Positions 35,809-44,703 of a DNA stretch of 64,000 nt are shown piece by piece. How positions within the stretch are numbered: position 1 is the stretch's first letter; every line of letters begins with the position of its first letter. The notes beneath the pieces are model-generated. The model made no database searches and had not been told where the DNA came from. It saw only the letters and a program-made list of their open reading frames with translations. The position numbers and the translations under genes were made by a program. The DNA is from Actinobacillus sp. (lineage in GTDB: Bacteria > Pseudomonadota > Gammaproteobacteria > Enterobacterales > Pasteurellaceae): positions 38,021 through 102,020 of the forward strand of contig JAHHQX010000008.1 in assembly GCA_020026155.1 (NCBI GenBank), written 5' to 3'.

Positions 35809-37662
35809 TTAATTCACTTGTAAAGCGGTCGATTGATTTTTCTCATCAATATAAACCATTCGACGTGCAATTTTATTTTTATCATTGTCGCCTAAGCGAT
35901 CTGGTGGCACATTCATTTCATGAAGTGCATATCCCATAATTTGAGAGAATACTGGTGCTGCGATTGCGCCGCCGTAGTATTTACCTGCGGTTGCGTCATC
36001 AATAAGAATAACAAGCGCAAAGCGAGGTTTTGTTAAAGGTGCAATCCCTGCTGTGTAGGAAAGATACTTATCACCATATTTTTTGCCGACTAATTTTTTT
36101 GCTGTACCTGTTTTGATACCAACGCTATAACCTTCAACGAGAGCATGTTTGTTTTTCTCCGCTACTTCCTCAAGCATATTTACGACTTCATGGGTGACGC
36201 CTGCTGGTAAAACGCGGGTTCCAAGAACGGGAGGATCAACTTTTGTGATAGATAAAGGTCGATAAATCCCGAAGCTACCTAAAGTTACATAAGCTCGCAC
36301 TAATTGGAGTGGGGTAACGCTAATGCCGTATCCATACGCAATAGTCGCGCGTTCTAGCTTAGACCAATGTGGGCGACCATCGCTTGGATGGAATGGCATA
36401 CGCCCTGATGTTTCACCTACTAAACCGAGATTTGTTGGTTGCCCAAAACCAATTTTATGGTAAGTTTCTCGTAGCAGCCCTTCTGGCATGCGTAATGCAA
36501 TACGACTCACCCCACGGTTACTGGAGTTACGTAAAATGTCATCTAAGCTTTGGCGATCACGTGGGGCCACGTCTTTGATTTCGTGTCCATCTAGTTTTAA
36601 CGGTCCCGTATTAATAATTTCATTACGTTTTACATAGTGATATTGGAGTGCTGTAAGAACAACAAATGGTTTTACAGTAGAACCTGGTTCGAAGGTATCT
36701 GTAATGACACGATTTCGTAATGTTGCTGGATCTAGCGTGCTACGATCGTTCGGGTTATAAGACGGTACAGTCACCATGCCGAGAATTTCTCCCGTATTCA
36801 CATCGGCTAATACGGCAGACCCTGACTTAGCCTTATTCATTTTCACGGCTTTCTGCATGGCTTCAAACATCATTGATTGTAATTTTTCATCGATACTCAG
36901 TACAAGTGTTGGGGCATCGTGTTTCTTGATATCTGAAACATCTTCAATCACCTTACCAAACATATCCTTGCGATACGTTCTTCGTCCTGCTTTACCGCGT
37001 AGGAAAGAATCAAAACTTTTTTCAACCCCATCAATACCTACACCATCAATATTGGTGTAACCGATAATATGAGCAGTTTCTTCACCATCTGGATAAAATC
37101 GACGAGAAGTATGTTCAAGCAAAACACCTTTTAATTTCAGGCTCTTGACGTAATCGGCCATAGTCTTCGATACTTGACGCGATACATACATAAAACGAGA
37201 TTGTGGGTGACGTTCTACTTCTTTTTTTATGTCGCCATATGAGGTATCTAAAGCCTGAGCAAATGCCTGCCAATAGCGCTTACGATCATTGAGCTCGTTA
37301 TTATCTAGAATTGTCTTAGGATCAAGAATCACGGCATACATTGGGACACTCACAGCAAGGAGTTTCCCATGACGATCGACAATAGAGCCGCGCTCTGAGA
37401 GTAATTTTTGTTCGCGTAGTGAACGACTATCTGCTTCTTTATTCAAAAATTTAGCATTAAAATCTTGTACATAAGTGGCACGAGCGACTAAGGCTGTTAC
37501 ACAGAAAATCAAAATCGCAATAATGAAACGGAAACGGGTCCCTAAAAAAGAAGAAGTGATTTCATCTTTTTTCTCATCACGTTTAGCACCAGAAGCTATT
37601 TTTACTGGCTTAAAACTCGGAAGTTTATGCTTTTTACGGTTTTTTTTGTTGATTTTTGCCAT
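35809..37662 (-). CDS. ftsI: Septal peptidoglycan transpeptidase FtsI (PBP3)
   Basis: A class B penicillin-binding protein that cross-links septal peptidoglycan with FtsW; the main target of many beta-lactams in this family. It has 617 residues. A basic cytoplasmic tail (MAKINKKNRKKHKL) and one membrane helix precede the pedestal domain. The transpeptidase domain has EPGSTVKP with catalytic Ser328 and Lys331, then RNSSNRGVS (SxN) and GIKTGTAKK (KTG). No obvious truncation. Only three bases from ftsL. Confidence 0.96.
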   Translation of the reverse strand: MAKINKKNRKKHKLPSFKPVKIASGAKRDEKKDEITSSFLGTRFRFIIAILIFCVTALVARATYVQDFNAKFLNKEADSRSLREQKLLSERGSIVDRHGKLLAVSVPMYAVILDPKTILDNNELNDRKRYWQAFAQALDTSYGDIKKEVERHPQSRFMYVSRQVSKTMADYVKSLKLKGVLLEHTSRRFYPDGEETAHIIGYTNIDGVGIDGVEKSFDSFLRGKAGRRTYRKDMFGKVIEDVSDIKKHDAPTLVLSIDEKLQSMMFEAMQKAVKMNKAKSGSAVLADVNTGEILGMVTVPSYNPNDRSTLDPATLRNRVITDTFEPGSTVKPFVVLTALQYHYVKRNEIINTGPLKLDGHEIKDVAPRDRQSLDDILRNSSNRGVSRIALRMPEGLLRETYHKIGFGQPTNLGLVGETSGRMPFHPSDGRPHWSKLERATIAYGYGISVTPLQLVRAYVTLGSFGIYRPLSITKVDPPVLGTRVLPAGVTHEVVNMLEEVAEKNKHALVEGYSVGIKTGTAKKLVGKKYGDKYLSYTAGIAPLTKPRFALVILIDDATAGKYYGGAIAAPVFSQIMGYALHEMNVPPDRLGDNDKNKIARRMVYIDEKNQSTALQVN

Positions 37663-37665
37663 AGA

Positions 37666-37983
37666 CTATTCCATCAATAAAACTTCCTGAGAATGTGCAA
37701 CGGGTTGCATGTGAAGATAATTCTTTGCAATGTCCTCAACACGTGATTTATCAGAAAGCGTTGTTTCTTCTAAAGTAAGATTGACAGCTTCATGTGCAAG
37801 ACTTTGATGCTGAAAAGTGAGTTTTCCTTTTTCCATGATCATCAGGCGCGTACCGTGAGTGATCCATACCGTCGCCAATCCCGTAATAAAAAGCAGGAGA
37901 GTTAATAAGAGAACGAACTTACTGCTTCTTCCGAGATCGGAAAAAAGGGTATTGAAAAGTCCAAAGGAAAACCACTTACGCAT
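37666..37983 (-). CDS. ftsL: Cell division protein FtsL
   Basis: A small bitopic divisome protein, 105 residues, which forms the FtsQLB coiled-coil complex. One membrane helix (FVLLLTLLLFITGLATVWIT, about 23-42) is followed by a periplasmic helical region. Identification rests on size, topology and the invariant position between rsmH and ftsI, as FtsL is poorly conserved. It starts immediately after the rsmH stop. Confidence 0.9.
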   Translation of the reverse strand: MRKWFSFGLFNTLFSDLGRSSKFVLLLTLLLFITGLATVWITHGTRLMIMEKGKLTFQHQSLAHEAVNLTLEETTLSDKSRVEDIAKNYLHMQPVAHSQEVLLME

Positions 37984-38949
37984 TTATAATTTTTCTCCAA
38001 TACGTAAAACCGCACTTCTTGAACGTGGATTTTGTGCAATTTCTTCTTCGGTCGGTTTAACTGCTTTTCCAACAACTTTTAGCTGTTGTTGACGATCGAT
38101 TTCGCTTTCTCGAATTGGTAACCCTTTAGGAATATCAATGCCTTTGGCTTGTTTACGCATAAAATGTTTGACCATTCGATCTTCGAGAGAATGGAAACTG
38201 ATAATGGACAATCGACCTTCTGGTGCGAGAACAGCAAGTGCATCTTGAAGCACTTTTTCTAATTCATCTAATTCTGCATTAATGTAGATACGAATTGCTT
38301 GAAAGCTACGGGTTGCTGGGTGTTTGTGTTTGTCTTTGAAAGGAACAGCATCCGCGATCAATTGCGCTAATTGTAAAGTGCGTGTGAGTGGGGGAGTGTT
38401 GTTTTGACGTGCCTCTTGATTAAATGACACAATTGCTTGTGCAATGCGTTTAGCAAAACGTTCTTCACCAAAGGTTTTTAAAACCCAAGCAAGATCTTCG
38501 ACTGAAACATTTTGGAGCCATTCGCTTGCGGATTGTCCTTGAGTGGTATCCATTCGCATATCAAGCGGCCCGTCTTTCATGAATGAAAAGCCACGTTCTG
38601 CTTCATCTAGCTGTGGGGAAGATACGCCCAGATCAAGTAAAATTCCATTGATTTTTCCAATAAGATTTTCTTTTTCACAGATTTGGTAAATAGAGGAAAA
38701 AGTATTGTGTTCGATTTGGAAGCGAGGGTCTTGGATGCGTTGAGCTTCTGCAATAGCACGTGGATCGCGATCGATCCCAATAAGCCGGCCGTTTTGTCCG
38801 AGTTTTGAAAGAATAAAGCGAGAATGGCCCCCACGACCAAAGGTACCGTCGATATAGATGCCATCTGGAATAATTGCAAGCCCGTCAACAGCCTCTTTGA
38901 GGAGAACGGTAAAGTGTGATTGAGAAGAAAATTTTGCCTGCAAGTCCAT
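37984..38949 (-). CDS. rsmH: 16S rRNA (cytosine(1402)-N4)-methyltransferase RsmH
   Basis: A SAM-dependent methyltransferase that modifies C1402 in the decoding centre (formerly MraW). It has 321 residues from ATG 38949. Motifs: YIDGTFGRGGHSRFIL (SAM loop), LIGIDRDPRAI, LLDLGVSSPQLDEAERGFSF and the ending ISFHSLEDRMVKHFMR. An in-frame TTG at 38958 is possible, but ATG 38949 with AAGG upstream is preferred. Its coding sequence carries the only exact AAGTGCGGT uptake word I found (38009-38017, minus-strand orientation). Confidence 0.96.
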   Translation of the reverse strand: MDLQAKFSSQSHFTVLLKEAVDGLAIIPDGIYIDGTFGRGGHSRFILSKLGQNGRLIGIDRDPRAIAEAQRIQDPRFQIEHNTFSSIYQICEKENLIGKINGILLDLGVSSPQLDEAERGFSFMKDGPLDMRMDTTQGQSASEWLQNVSVEDLAWVLKTFGEERFAKRIAQAIVSFNQEARQNNTPPLTRTLQLAQLIADAVPFKDKHKHPATRSFQAIRIYINAELDELEKVLQDALAVLAPEGRLSIISFHSLEDRMVKHFMRKQAKGIDIPKGLPIRESEIDRQQQLKVVGKAVKPTEEEIAQNPRSRSAVLRIGEKL

Positions 38950-38980
38950 AGAAAACAACCTTTATACTTTTAAATACAGC

Positions 38981-39000
38981 ACGCCCCGATTTTCAGAAAA
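38981..39000 (+). repeat. 20-bp intergenic repeat, copy between mraZ and rsmH
   Basis: ACGCCCCGATTTTCAGAAAA, 18 of 20 to the consensus. It sits in the 89-base gap between mraZ and rsmH. Confidence 0.55.
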
Positions 39001-39038
39001 GATTTTATGAATCGGAGCAATTAAAAATTCAGTAGGTG

Positions 39039-39497
39039 TTATAGTGAGAAGTTGGACAAGGCATCACTATTTGTTAAGTCTGTATTTGCAACTAATGCAA
39101 TATCCTCTTGGATTTGTGTATTCCAAAGGGCTTCACTCCATATTTCAAATTTATTGAGTTGCCCAATGAGCATGATATTTTTTTCCAATTTAGCGTGTTG
39201 GCGCAATGGCCCACTTAATAAAATTCGCCCAGCAGTATCTAATTCACATTCAGTTGCATAACCTAAAATGATTCGTTGAAGACTACGTTGGATCGGATCG
39301 ATATTCGATAAGGTTAACAATTTCTGTTCAATTATTTCCCATTCATTTAGGGGATAAAGCAACAGGCATGGTTGACGGATATCGACAGTACAAATACATA
39401 AACCTTGGCTTTTATCAATAATTTCAGCGCGATAGCGTTTAGGAATAGCGATTCGTCCTTTCGTATCCAAGTTAATTGCTGATGCGCCACGAAACAT
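39039..39497 (-). CDS. mraZ: Transcriptional regulator MraZ
   Basis: A DNA-binding regulator of the dcw cluster, 152 residues, with two SpoVT/AbrB-like halves. The first has NLDTKGRIAIPKRYR and the second ELDTAGRILLSGPLRQHA; both carry the DxxGR core. MraZ is known to bind repeats upstream of its own gene, and a matching array lies 66 bases upstream here. ATG 39497 has GAGG eight bases upstream. First gene of the cluster. Confidence 0.95.
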   Translation of the reverse strand: MFRGASAINLDTKGRIAIPKRYRAEIIDKSQGLCICTVDIRQPCLLLYPLNEWEIIEQKLLTLSNIDPIQRSLQRIILGYATECELDTAGRILLSGPLRQHAKLEKNIMLIGQLNKFEIWSEALWNTQIQEDIALVANTDLTNSDALSNFSL

Positions 39498-39562
39498 GAT
39501 TTATGCCTCTTTTATAAAAAAGACAAAATAAACAACAAGTTGTCTTTATTTACAGATAATTT

Positions 39563-39587
39563 CCCACAAAACACCACTTTAAAACAC
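39563..39587 (-). promoter_or_regulatory. Putative MraZ-binding repeats upstream of mraZ
   Basis: The minus strand carries three 5-mers GTGTT, GTGGT and GTGGG (39587-39583, 39577-39573, 39567-39563), each separated by exactly five bases. E. coli MraZ binds TGGGN-type repeats with 5-nt spacers in its own promoter. The match in sequence, spacing and place supports autoregulation; a promoter box is not clear-cut. Confidence 0.6.
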
Positions 39588-39746
39588 TTTGTAAGTTTAT
39601 TATGCTAGATAAAAAATTGCAAATAAATTCCCTAAAAAATGCAAAATTAATAATCTGTATGGGGTATTAATTTGGCTTATTTAGATTAATTATTAATCTA
39701 ATTGTGAGCAGATAATAGAATTCACCAATTAAAATTATTCAAAAAA

Positions 39747-39760
39747 ATGATTAAAATCAT
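39747..39760 (+). promoter_or_regulatory. FNR-like site upstream of the ccm operon
   Basis: ATGAT-TAAA-ATCAT matches 8 of the 10 defined positions of the FNR box TTGAT-N4-ATCAA. It lies 133 bases before ccmA. Oxygen control of cytochrome c maturation by FNR is known in related bacteria; no -10 box falls at the expected distance, so this is tentative. Confidence 0.35.
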
Positions 39761-39892
39761 AAAGTAAATTTATGAAGAGAATTTTGAGATTGGAAATTAT
39801 ACAAAAAATTATAAAAAAATCGTGAGATTTACTCGGAGTTTAGTAAAGCTATGTTAGAATGCCTAGCTTGCCTATTTATTTAAGAAATTTGT

Positions 39893-40537
39893 ATGACATT
39901 GGAACTCACCTTAGAAAACATTTGTATTCAACGTGGCGATAATCTACTTATTACTGATCTCTGTACACAGTGGAGATCTGGCGATTTTGTGCAGATTGAA
40001 GGACACAATGGGATTGGTAAAACGAGTTTACTGCGGATTATTGCTGGATTAGCAACCCCGAAACATGGAGAAGTGTTGTGGCAAGGTGAAGAAATTCGTA
40101 AGCAGCGTGAAGAATATGCCGCAAATTTACTTTATCTTGGGCACCAAAGTGGTATTAAGCCAGAATTAACACCGTGGGAAAATTTAAAATTTTATCAACA
40201 TGTTATGCCAAGCAAACAAGGGGATGAGATTTTATGGGAGGTATTGGATAAAGTCGGGCTCTTTGGGCGCGAAGATCTTCCTGCTGGGCAACTTTCCGCA
40301 GGGCAACAAAAACGGATTGGGTTGGCGCGATTATGGCTAAGTAAGGCACCCCTTTGGATATTAGATGAGCCTTTTACAGCGATTGATAGACAAGGTGTAC
40401 AAAACCTTGCTACGCTTTTTGAACAACATACTGAAAATGGTGGCATTGTACTTCTAACAAGCCATCAAGATATTCCGAGTCGCAAACTTTCCCGATTGAA
40501 TTTGGAAAATTACCAGCACAGCGGGGATAATGAATGA
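39893..40537 (+). CDS. ccmA: Heme ABC exporter ATP-binding protein CcmA
   Basis: The ATPase of the CcmABCD complex, which releases holo-CcmE during cytochrome c maturation. It has 214 residues. Walker A is GHNGIGKTS (37-45), the ABC signature is LSAGQQKRIGLARL and Walker B is LWILDEPFTAID. First gene of the ccm operon; the stop overlaps the ccmB start (ATGA). Confidence 0.95.
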   Translation: MTLELTLENICIQRGDNLLITDLCTQWRSGDFVQIEGHNGIGKTSLLRIIAGLATPKHGEVLWQGEEIRKQREEYAANLLYLGHQSGIKPELTPWENLKFYQHVMPSKQGDEILWEVLDKVGLFGREDLPAGQLSAGQQKRIGLARLWLSKAPLWILDEPFTAIDRQGVQNLATLFEQHTENGGIVLLTSHQDIPSRKLSRLNLENYQHSGDNE

Positions 40538-41199
40538 TTTTTTTACAAATTATTAAGCGTGAATTAAAAATTGCGACGCGTAAGAAAGCAGAAATTCTTA
40601 ATCCATTATGGTTCTTCCTAATCATTATCACGCTCTTCCCGTTAGTGATTGGGCCAGATCCTAATTTATTAGGAAAAATTGCAACTGGCGTAGCGTGGGT
40701 AGCTGCTTTACTTTCAGCCTTGTTATCTTTCGAACGCCTTTTTAGGGATGATTTTCTTGACGGATCTTTAGAACAATTAGTTTTATTACCACAACCTTTA
40801 TATGTTACGGCACTTGCCAAGGTTGTTGCTCACTGGTTATTAACAGGACTTCCATTAATCTTGCTATCTCCAATTGCTGCCTTACTCTTGTCACTTGAAC
40901 AACCCGTTTGGTGGGCATTGGTTTTAACGCTCTTATTAGGGACGCCTGTATTAAGTTGTTTAGGAGCAATCGGGGTGGCATTAACCGTAGGACTAAGGAA
41001 AGGTGGGGTATTATTGAGCTTACTAGTTTTACCTTTGTTTATCCCAGTGTTAATTTTTGCTGCCTCTGTTTTGGAAGCGGCATCACTAGGATTACCTTAT
41101 CAAGGGCAATTAGCTATTTTAGGTGCGTTTTTCGTGACAGCAATAACATTTTCACCATTTGCCATTGCTGCTGCATTACGTATGACACTTGATCAATAA
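40534..41199 (+). CDS. ccmB: Heme exporter membrane protein CcmB
   Basis: The inner-membrane partner of CcmA, 221 residues, with six hydrophobic helices. The N-terminal IIKRELKIATRKKAEILNPL and the FERLFRDDFLDGSLEQL segment are characteristic. Start overlaps ccmA by four bases. Confidence 0.95.
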   Translation: MIFLQIIKRELKIATRKKAEILNPLWFFLIIITLFPLVIGPDPNLLGKIATGVAWVAALLSALLSFERLFRDDFLDGSLEQLVLLPQPLYVTALAKVVAHWLLTGLPLILLSPIAALLLSLEQPVWWALVLTLLLGTPVLSCLGAIGVALTVGLRKGGVLLSLLVLPLFIPVLIFAASVLEAASLGLPYQGQLAILGAFFVTAITFSPFAIAAALRMTLDQ

Positions 41200-41216
41200 A
41201 TTAAAGGAACAAAAAT

Positions 41217-41957
41217 ATGTGGAAGTGGTTACATCCCTATGCAAAATCTGAAGTTCAATACGATATTTGCGGGAAATTTATTCCATTTTTTGCTGTCTTA
41301 TCAGTTTTACTATTAGTTGTAGGATTATTCTGGGGACTCGCTATCGCACCTGCTGATTATGAACAAGGCAATGCATTTCGAATTATGTATGTCCATGTGC
41401 CTTCTGCTATTTGGTCAATGGGAATTTATGTATCAATGGCAATTGCGGGGCTTATCGCTTTAGTTTGGCAAATAAAGAATGCGTACATTAGCATGATTGC
41501 AATGGCACCAATTGGCGCTGTTTTTACCTTTATTGCTTTAATTACTGGCGCGATTTGGGGTAAACCTATGTGGGGGACGTGGTGGGTTTGGGACGCACGT
41601 CTTACATCAGAACTTATTTTATTCTTCTTGTATCTAGGTGTTATTGCGCTTTATTCCGCTTTTCAAAATAGAGAAACCGGAATGAAAGCTGCTGCTATTT
41701 TATGCCTTGTGGGCGTGATTAATATTCCAGTTATACACTATTCTGTGGTGTGGTGGAATACGTTACATCAAGGCGCAAGTATTACAAGTTTTAGAAAATC
41801 ATCTATCGCAGAACCAATGTTAATTCCACTTATTTTATGTATTTTCGGATTTTTAGCATTGTATATTTGGCTCACACTCGTTCGTTATCGTACAGACTTG
41901 CTTATAGCTGAACAAAAACGTCCGTGGGTAAAAGCATTATTACTTAAAGAAAAATAA
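41217..41957 (+). CDS. ccmC: Heme exporter/handling protein CcmC
   Basis: A six-helix inner-membrane protein that loads heme onto CcmE. It has 246 residues. The tryptophan-rich WWD domain is WGTWWVWDARLTSELIL, with flanking conserved histidines (MYVHVPSAIW and IPVIHYSVVWWNTLHQ). A ribosome site AAAGGAAC precedes ATG 41217. Confidence 0.96.
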   Translation: MWKWLHPYAKSEVQYDICGKFIPFFAVLSVLLLVVGLFWGLAIAPADYEQGNAFRIMYVHVPSAIWSMGIYVSMAIAGLIALVWQIKNAYISMIAMAPIGAVFTFIALITGAIWGKPMWGTWWVWDARLTSELILFFLYLGVIALYSAFQNRETGMKAAAILCLVGVINIPVIHYSVVWWNTLHQGASITSFRKSSIAEPMLIPLILCIFGFLALYIWLTLVRYRTDLLIAEQKRPWVKALLLKEK

Positions 41958-41981
41958 TCGAATAAGGAGAGAGGGGGCTTT

Positions 41982-42176
41982 ATGTTTTTTCATTCTTGGT
42001 CAGATTTTATAAACATGGGAGGCTATGGCTTTTACGTTTGGCTTTCTTATGGGTTATCACTTCTGGCAATTATTTTATTAATCGCTGAAGAAAGCTGGCG
42101 ACGCAAAGCATTGGTTAAAGAAATGCAACGTGCTGAACAACGTGAAAAACGCCAAAAAATGCGGGGGACAGTATGA
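41982..42176 (+). CDS. ccmD: Heme exporter small subunit CcmD
   Basis: A 64-residue single-pass membrane protein that supports release of heme-CcmE from CcmABC. It has one helix (about 13-33) opening with GGYGFYVWLSYG, and a basic, helical cytoplasmic tail (REKRQKM). The call rests on size, this motif and position. The stop overlaps the ccmE start (ATGA). Confidence 0.92.
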   Translation: MFFHSWSDFINMGGYGFYVWLSYGLSLLAIILLIAEESWRRKALVKEMQRAEQREKRQKMRGTV

Positions 42177-42673
42177 ATCCAAGACGTAAATCAAGACTCT
42201 TTTTCATCGTCAGTATTTTAATTGGGCTTGCGATTGCATCTGGCTTGGTATTATATGCCTTAAGACAAAATATTGATTTATTTTATACGCCATCAGAAAT
42301 TATCTATGGTAAAGATCATAATCCATCTGAAAAACCGCATGTTGGACAGCATATTCGTGTGGGTGGAATGGTAGTGAAGGGAAGTGTAATTCGCGATCCG
42401 AATACATTAAAAGTGACCTTTAAATTAAATGATATTGGTCCATCAATTACCGTGCATTATGAAGGTATCCTGCCAGATTTATTCCGCGAAGGTCAAGGGA
42501 TTGTCGCTCAGGGGACGTTGGTTGCGCCAACTGTATTAGATGCTACTCAAGTATTAGCGAAACATGACTCGAAATATGTTCCACCTGATTTAGAAAAACA
42601 AATGGAAAAAGTCCATAAAAATTATGGTGTTTCAAGTAGTGAACTTCAGGCAAACCCGCAGGACGTGAAATAA
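42173..42673 (+). CDS. ccmE: Periplasmic heme chaperone CcmE
   Basis: Carries heme covalently from CcmC to CcmF. It has 166 residues with an N-terminal membrane anchor (about 9-29) and an OB-fold domain. The heme-binding motif is LAKHDSKY with His131 and Tyr135. Overlaps both neighbours (ATGA with ccmD, TAATG with ccmF). Confidence 0.95.
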   Translation: MNPRRKSRLFFIVSILIGLAIASGLVLYALRQNIDLFYTPSEIIYGKDHNPSEKPHVGQHIRVGGMVVKGSVIRDPNTLKVTFKLNDIGPSITVHYEGILPDLFREGQGIVAQGTLVAPTVLDATQVLAKHDSKYVPPDLEKQMEKVHKNYGVSSSELQANPQDVK

Positions 42674-44631
42674 TGGTAGCAGAATTAGGAAATTATGCCT
42701 TAGCACTTAGTTTTGCGTTGGCAATTTTATTGGCATTTTTTGCCCTTTGGGGAGCGGAAATTGGTCAGCCTAGACTGATTAGTTTGGCACGCCCATTAGC
42801 GTATAGCTTATTTCTCACATTGACTTTCAGTTTTGGCTCGTTATTTTATCTCTTTGCCGTAAATGATTTCTCTGTGCAATATGTTGTTAATAACTCAAAT
42901 ACCAATTTACCATTAATGTATCGTCTTGCCGCGGTATGGGGTTCACACGAAGGGTCATTATTGTTATGGGTGTGGTTATTAAGTTTATGGACTGCCGCAG
43001 TGGCAACATTTAGCCGCAGTTTACCAAGAGAAGCTGTTGCACGTGTATTAGGAATTTTGGGGCTACTGTCTATTGGCTTTATTGCTTTTGTTATTTTTAC
43101 TTCAAATCCTTTCCTACGAACATTCCCAGATTTTCCTGTAGAAGGGCAAGAATTAAATCCGATGTTGCAAGATATTGGTTTGATTTTCCATCCGCCATTG
43201 CTGTATATGGGCTATGTTGGTTTTTCTGTTGCCTTTGCGTTTGCTATTGCTTCCCTAATGACAGGACGGTTAGATACAGCTTGGGCGCGCTGGTCACGCC
43301 CTTGGACATTAGCTGCATGGATTTTCTTAACTCTCGGTATTATTTTAGGATCGTGGTGGGCTTACTATGAACTTGGCTGGGGTGGCTGGTGGTTCTGGGA
43401 TCCAGTAGAAAATGCATCTTTAATGCCATGGCTTGCAGGTACAGCATTAATTCACTCATTGACTGTGACTGAAAAACGCGCAGGTTTTAAAGCCTGGACG
43501 GTGTTGCTTGCTATTCTTGCATTCTCTCTCAGTTTAGTGGGAACTTTCTTAGTTCGTTCAGGTATTTTAGTTTCGGTACACGCATTTGCATCCGATCCAT
43601 CACGTGGACTTTATATTTTAGCCTATTTGGTCGTAGTCATTGGTGGCTCTTTAGCATTGTATGCATTAAAAGGGCACCAAATTCGTTCGCGTCAAAATGC
43701 AGAGCGTTTTTCACGTGAAACCATGTTGCTTTTAAATAACATTTTATTGATGGCAGCTTTAGCGGTGGTATTTATTGGAACGATTTTACCACTTGTACAT
43801 AAACAGCTTGGTTTAGGATCAATTTCGGTAGGGGCACCGTTCTTTAACCAGATGTTCCTTATCATCATGATTCCATTCTCTCTATTGCTGGGTATTGGAC
43901 CATTGGTAAAATGGCGTCGAGATTCCTTCTCACGTTTACGTCGACCTGTAATCATTAGCTTAATTATCATGCTTATCGCTGGCTTTGCGCTACCTCCTTT
44001 ACTTGGAGATAAAGAAAAAGCAACTGCAGTTCTAGGCGCAATGATGGCAGTATTTATTTTTATTTTAAGTGTTTACGAGCTTCTAGATCGTGCAACGTAT
44101 CGCCATAACTTATGGCAAGGTATTCGAAAAATTTCTCGTTCCCATTGGGGAATGGTCATTGCGCATATCGGTGTTGCTGTAACGGTGTGGGGTATCGCTT
44201 TTAGCCAGAATTACAGCGTAGAACGCGATGTGAGAATGCGCATTGGTGATCATGTAGATGTGGCTGGTTATAACTTTACTTTTGACCGTATTGAAAATGA
44301 AAATGGACCGAATTATATCGGTGGCTTCGCAAAATTAACGGTTACCCGTGATGGTAAATATGTCACGACCTTACATGCGCAAAAACGTTTCTATACAGTA
44401 AGTAAAATGACGATGACGGAACCCGCTATTTCAGCAGGACTTACCCGTGATTTATATGTTGCTCTCGGTACACAATTTGATGATGGCAGCTGGGCATTCC
44501 GTTTATATTACAAACCATTTGTTCGTTGGATTTGGCTAGGTGGATTATTCATGGCATTTGGTGGCTTGCTCTGTATGGGTGATGGACGTTATCGCTTTGG
44601 CCGTTTGTTAAAACGAAGAGATCAAAAGTAA
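42673..44631 (+). CDS. ccmF: Cytochrome c heme lyase subunit CcmF
   Basis: The large membrane component of the heme ligation complex, 652 residues and about 15 hydrophobic helices. The WWD domain reads GWGGWWFWDPVENASLMPW, with the HEGSLLLW and IFHPPLLYMGYVG histidine segments. A large periplasmic loop near the C-terminus (NYSVERDVRMRIGDHV onward) is as expected. A 72-base gap with a copy of the intergenic repeat follows. Confidence 0.96.
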   Translation: MVAELGNYALALSFALAILLAFFALWGAEIGQPRLISLARPLAYSLFLTLTFSFGSLFYLFAVNDFSVQYVVNNSNTNLPLMYRLAAVWGSHEGSLLLWVWLLSLWTAAVATFSRSLPREAVARVLGILGLLSIGFIAFVIFTSNPFLRTFPDFPVEGQELNPMLQDIGLIFHPPLLYMGYVGFSVAFAFAIASLMTGRLDTAWARWSRPWTLAAWIFLTLGIILGSWWAYYELGWGGWWFWDPVENASLMPWLAGTALIHSLTVTEKRAGFKAWTVLLAILAFSLSLVGTFLVRSGILVSVHAFASDPSRGLYILAYLVVVIGGSLALYALKGHQIRSRQNAERFSRETMLLLNNILLMAALAVVFIGTILPLVHKQLGLGSISVGAPFFNQMFLIIMIPFSLLLGIGPLVKWRRDSFSRLRRPVIISLIIMLIAGFALPPLLGDKEKATAVLGAMMAVFIFILSVYELLDRATYRHNLWQGIRKISRSHWGMVIAHIGVAVTVWGIAFSQNYSVERDVRMRIGDHVDVAGYNFTFDRIENENGPNYIGGFAKLTVTRDGKYVTTLHAQKRFYTVSKMTMTEPAISAGLTRDLYVALGTQFDDGSWAFRLYYKPFVRWIWLGGLFMAFGGLLCMGDGRYRFGRLLKRRDQK

Positions 44632-44665
44632 GTAGAAAATAGAGAAAAGGGGCAAAATCTATTTC

Positions 44666-44685
44666 ACGCCCCTATTTTCGGAAAT
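44666..44685 (+). repeat. 20-bp intergenic repeat, copy between ccmF and ccmG
   Basis: ACGCCCCTATTTTCGGAAAT, 18 of 20 to the consensus. Its GCCCCT can pair with AGGGGC 14 bases upstream (44648-44653), forming a small hairpin inside the operon. Confidence 0.5.
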
Positions 44686-44703
44686 ATTTTTACAGGATAT
44701 GGT

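Larger units (their letters stand above)
39498..39892. promoter_or_regulatory. 395-base divergent region between mraZ and ccmA
   Basis: Very AT-rich and without a credible ORF. It holds the MraZ repeats, a hairpin AAGACAA..TTGTCTT followed on the minus strand by a T tract (39522-39548 area), and an FNR-like palindrome TGAT-TAAA-ATCA (core of 39747-39760). A possible -10 TTAGAAT precedes ccmA near 39851. I see nothing else in it. Confidence 0.4.

Noticed and set aside
39700..39722. AATTGTGAGCAGATAATAG resembles the lac operator
   Set aside because: No LacI-type gene or sugar gene is near, and the match covers mainly one half; taken as chance.
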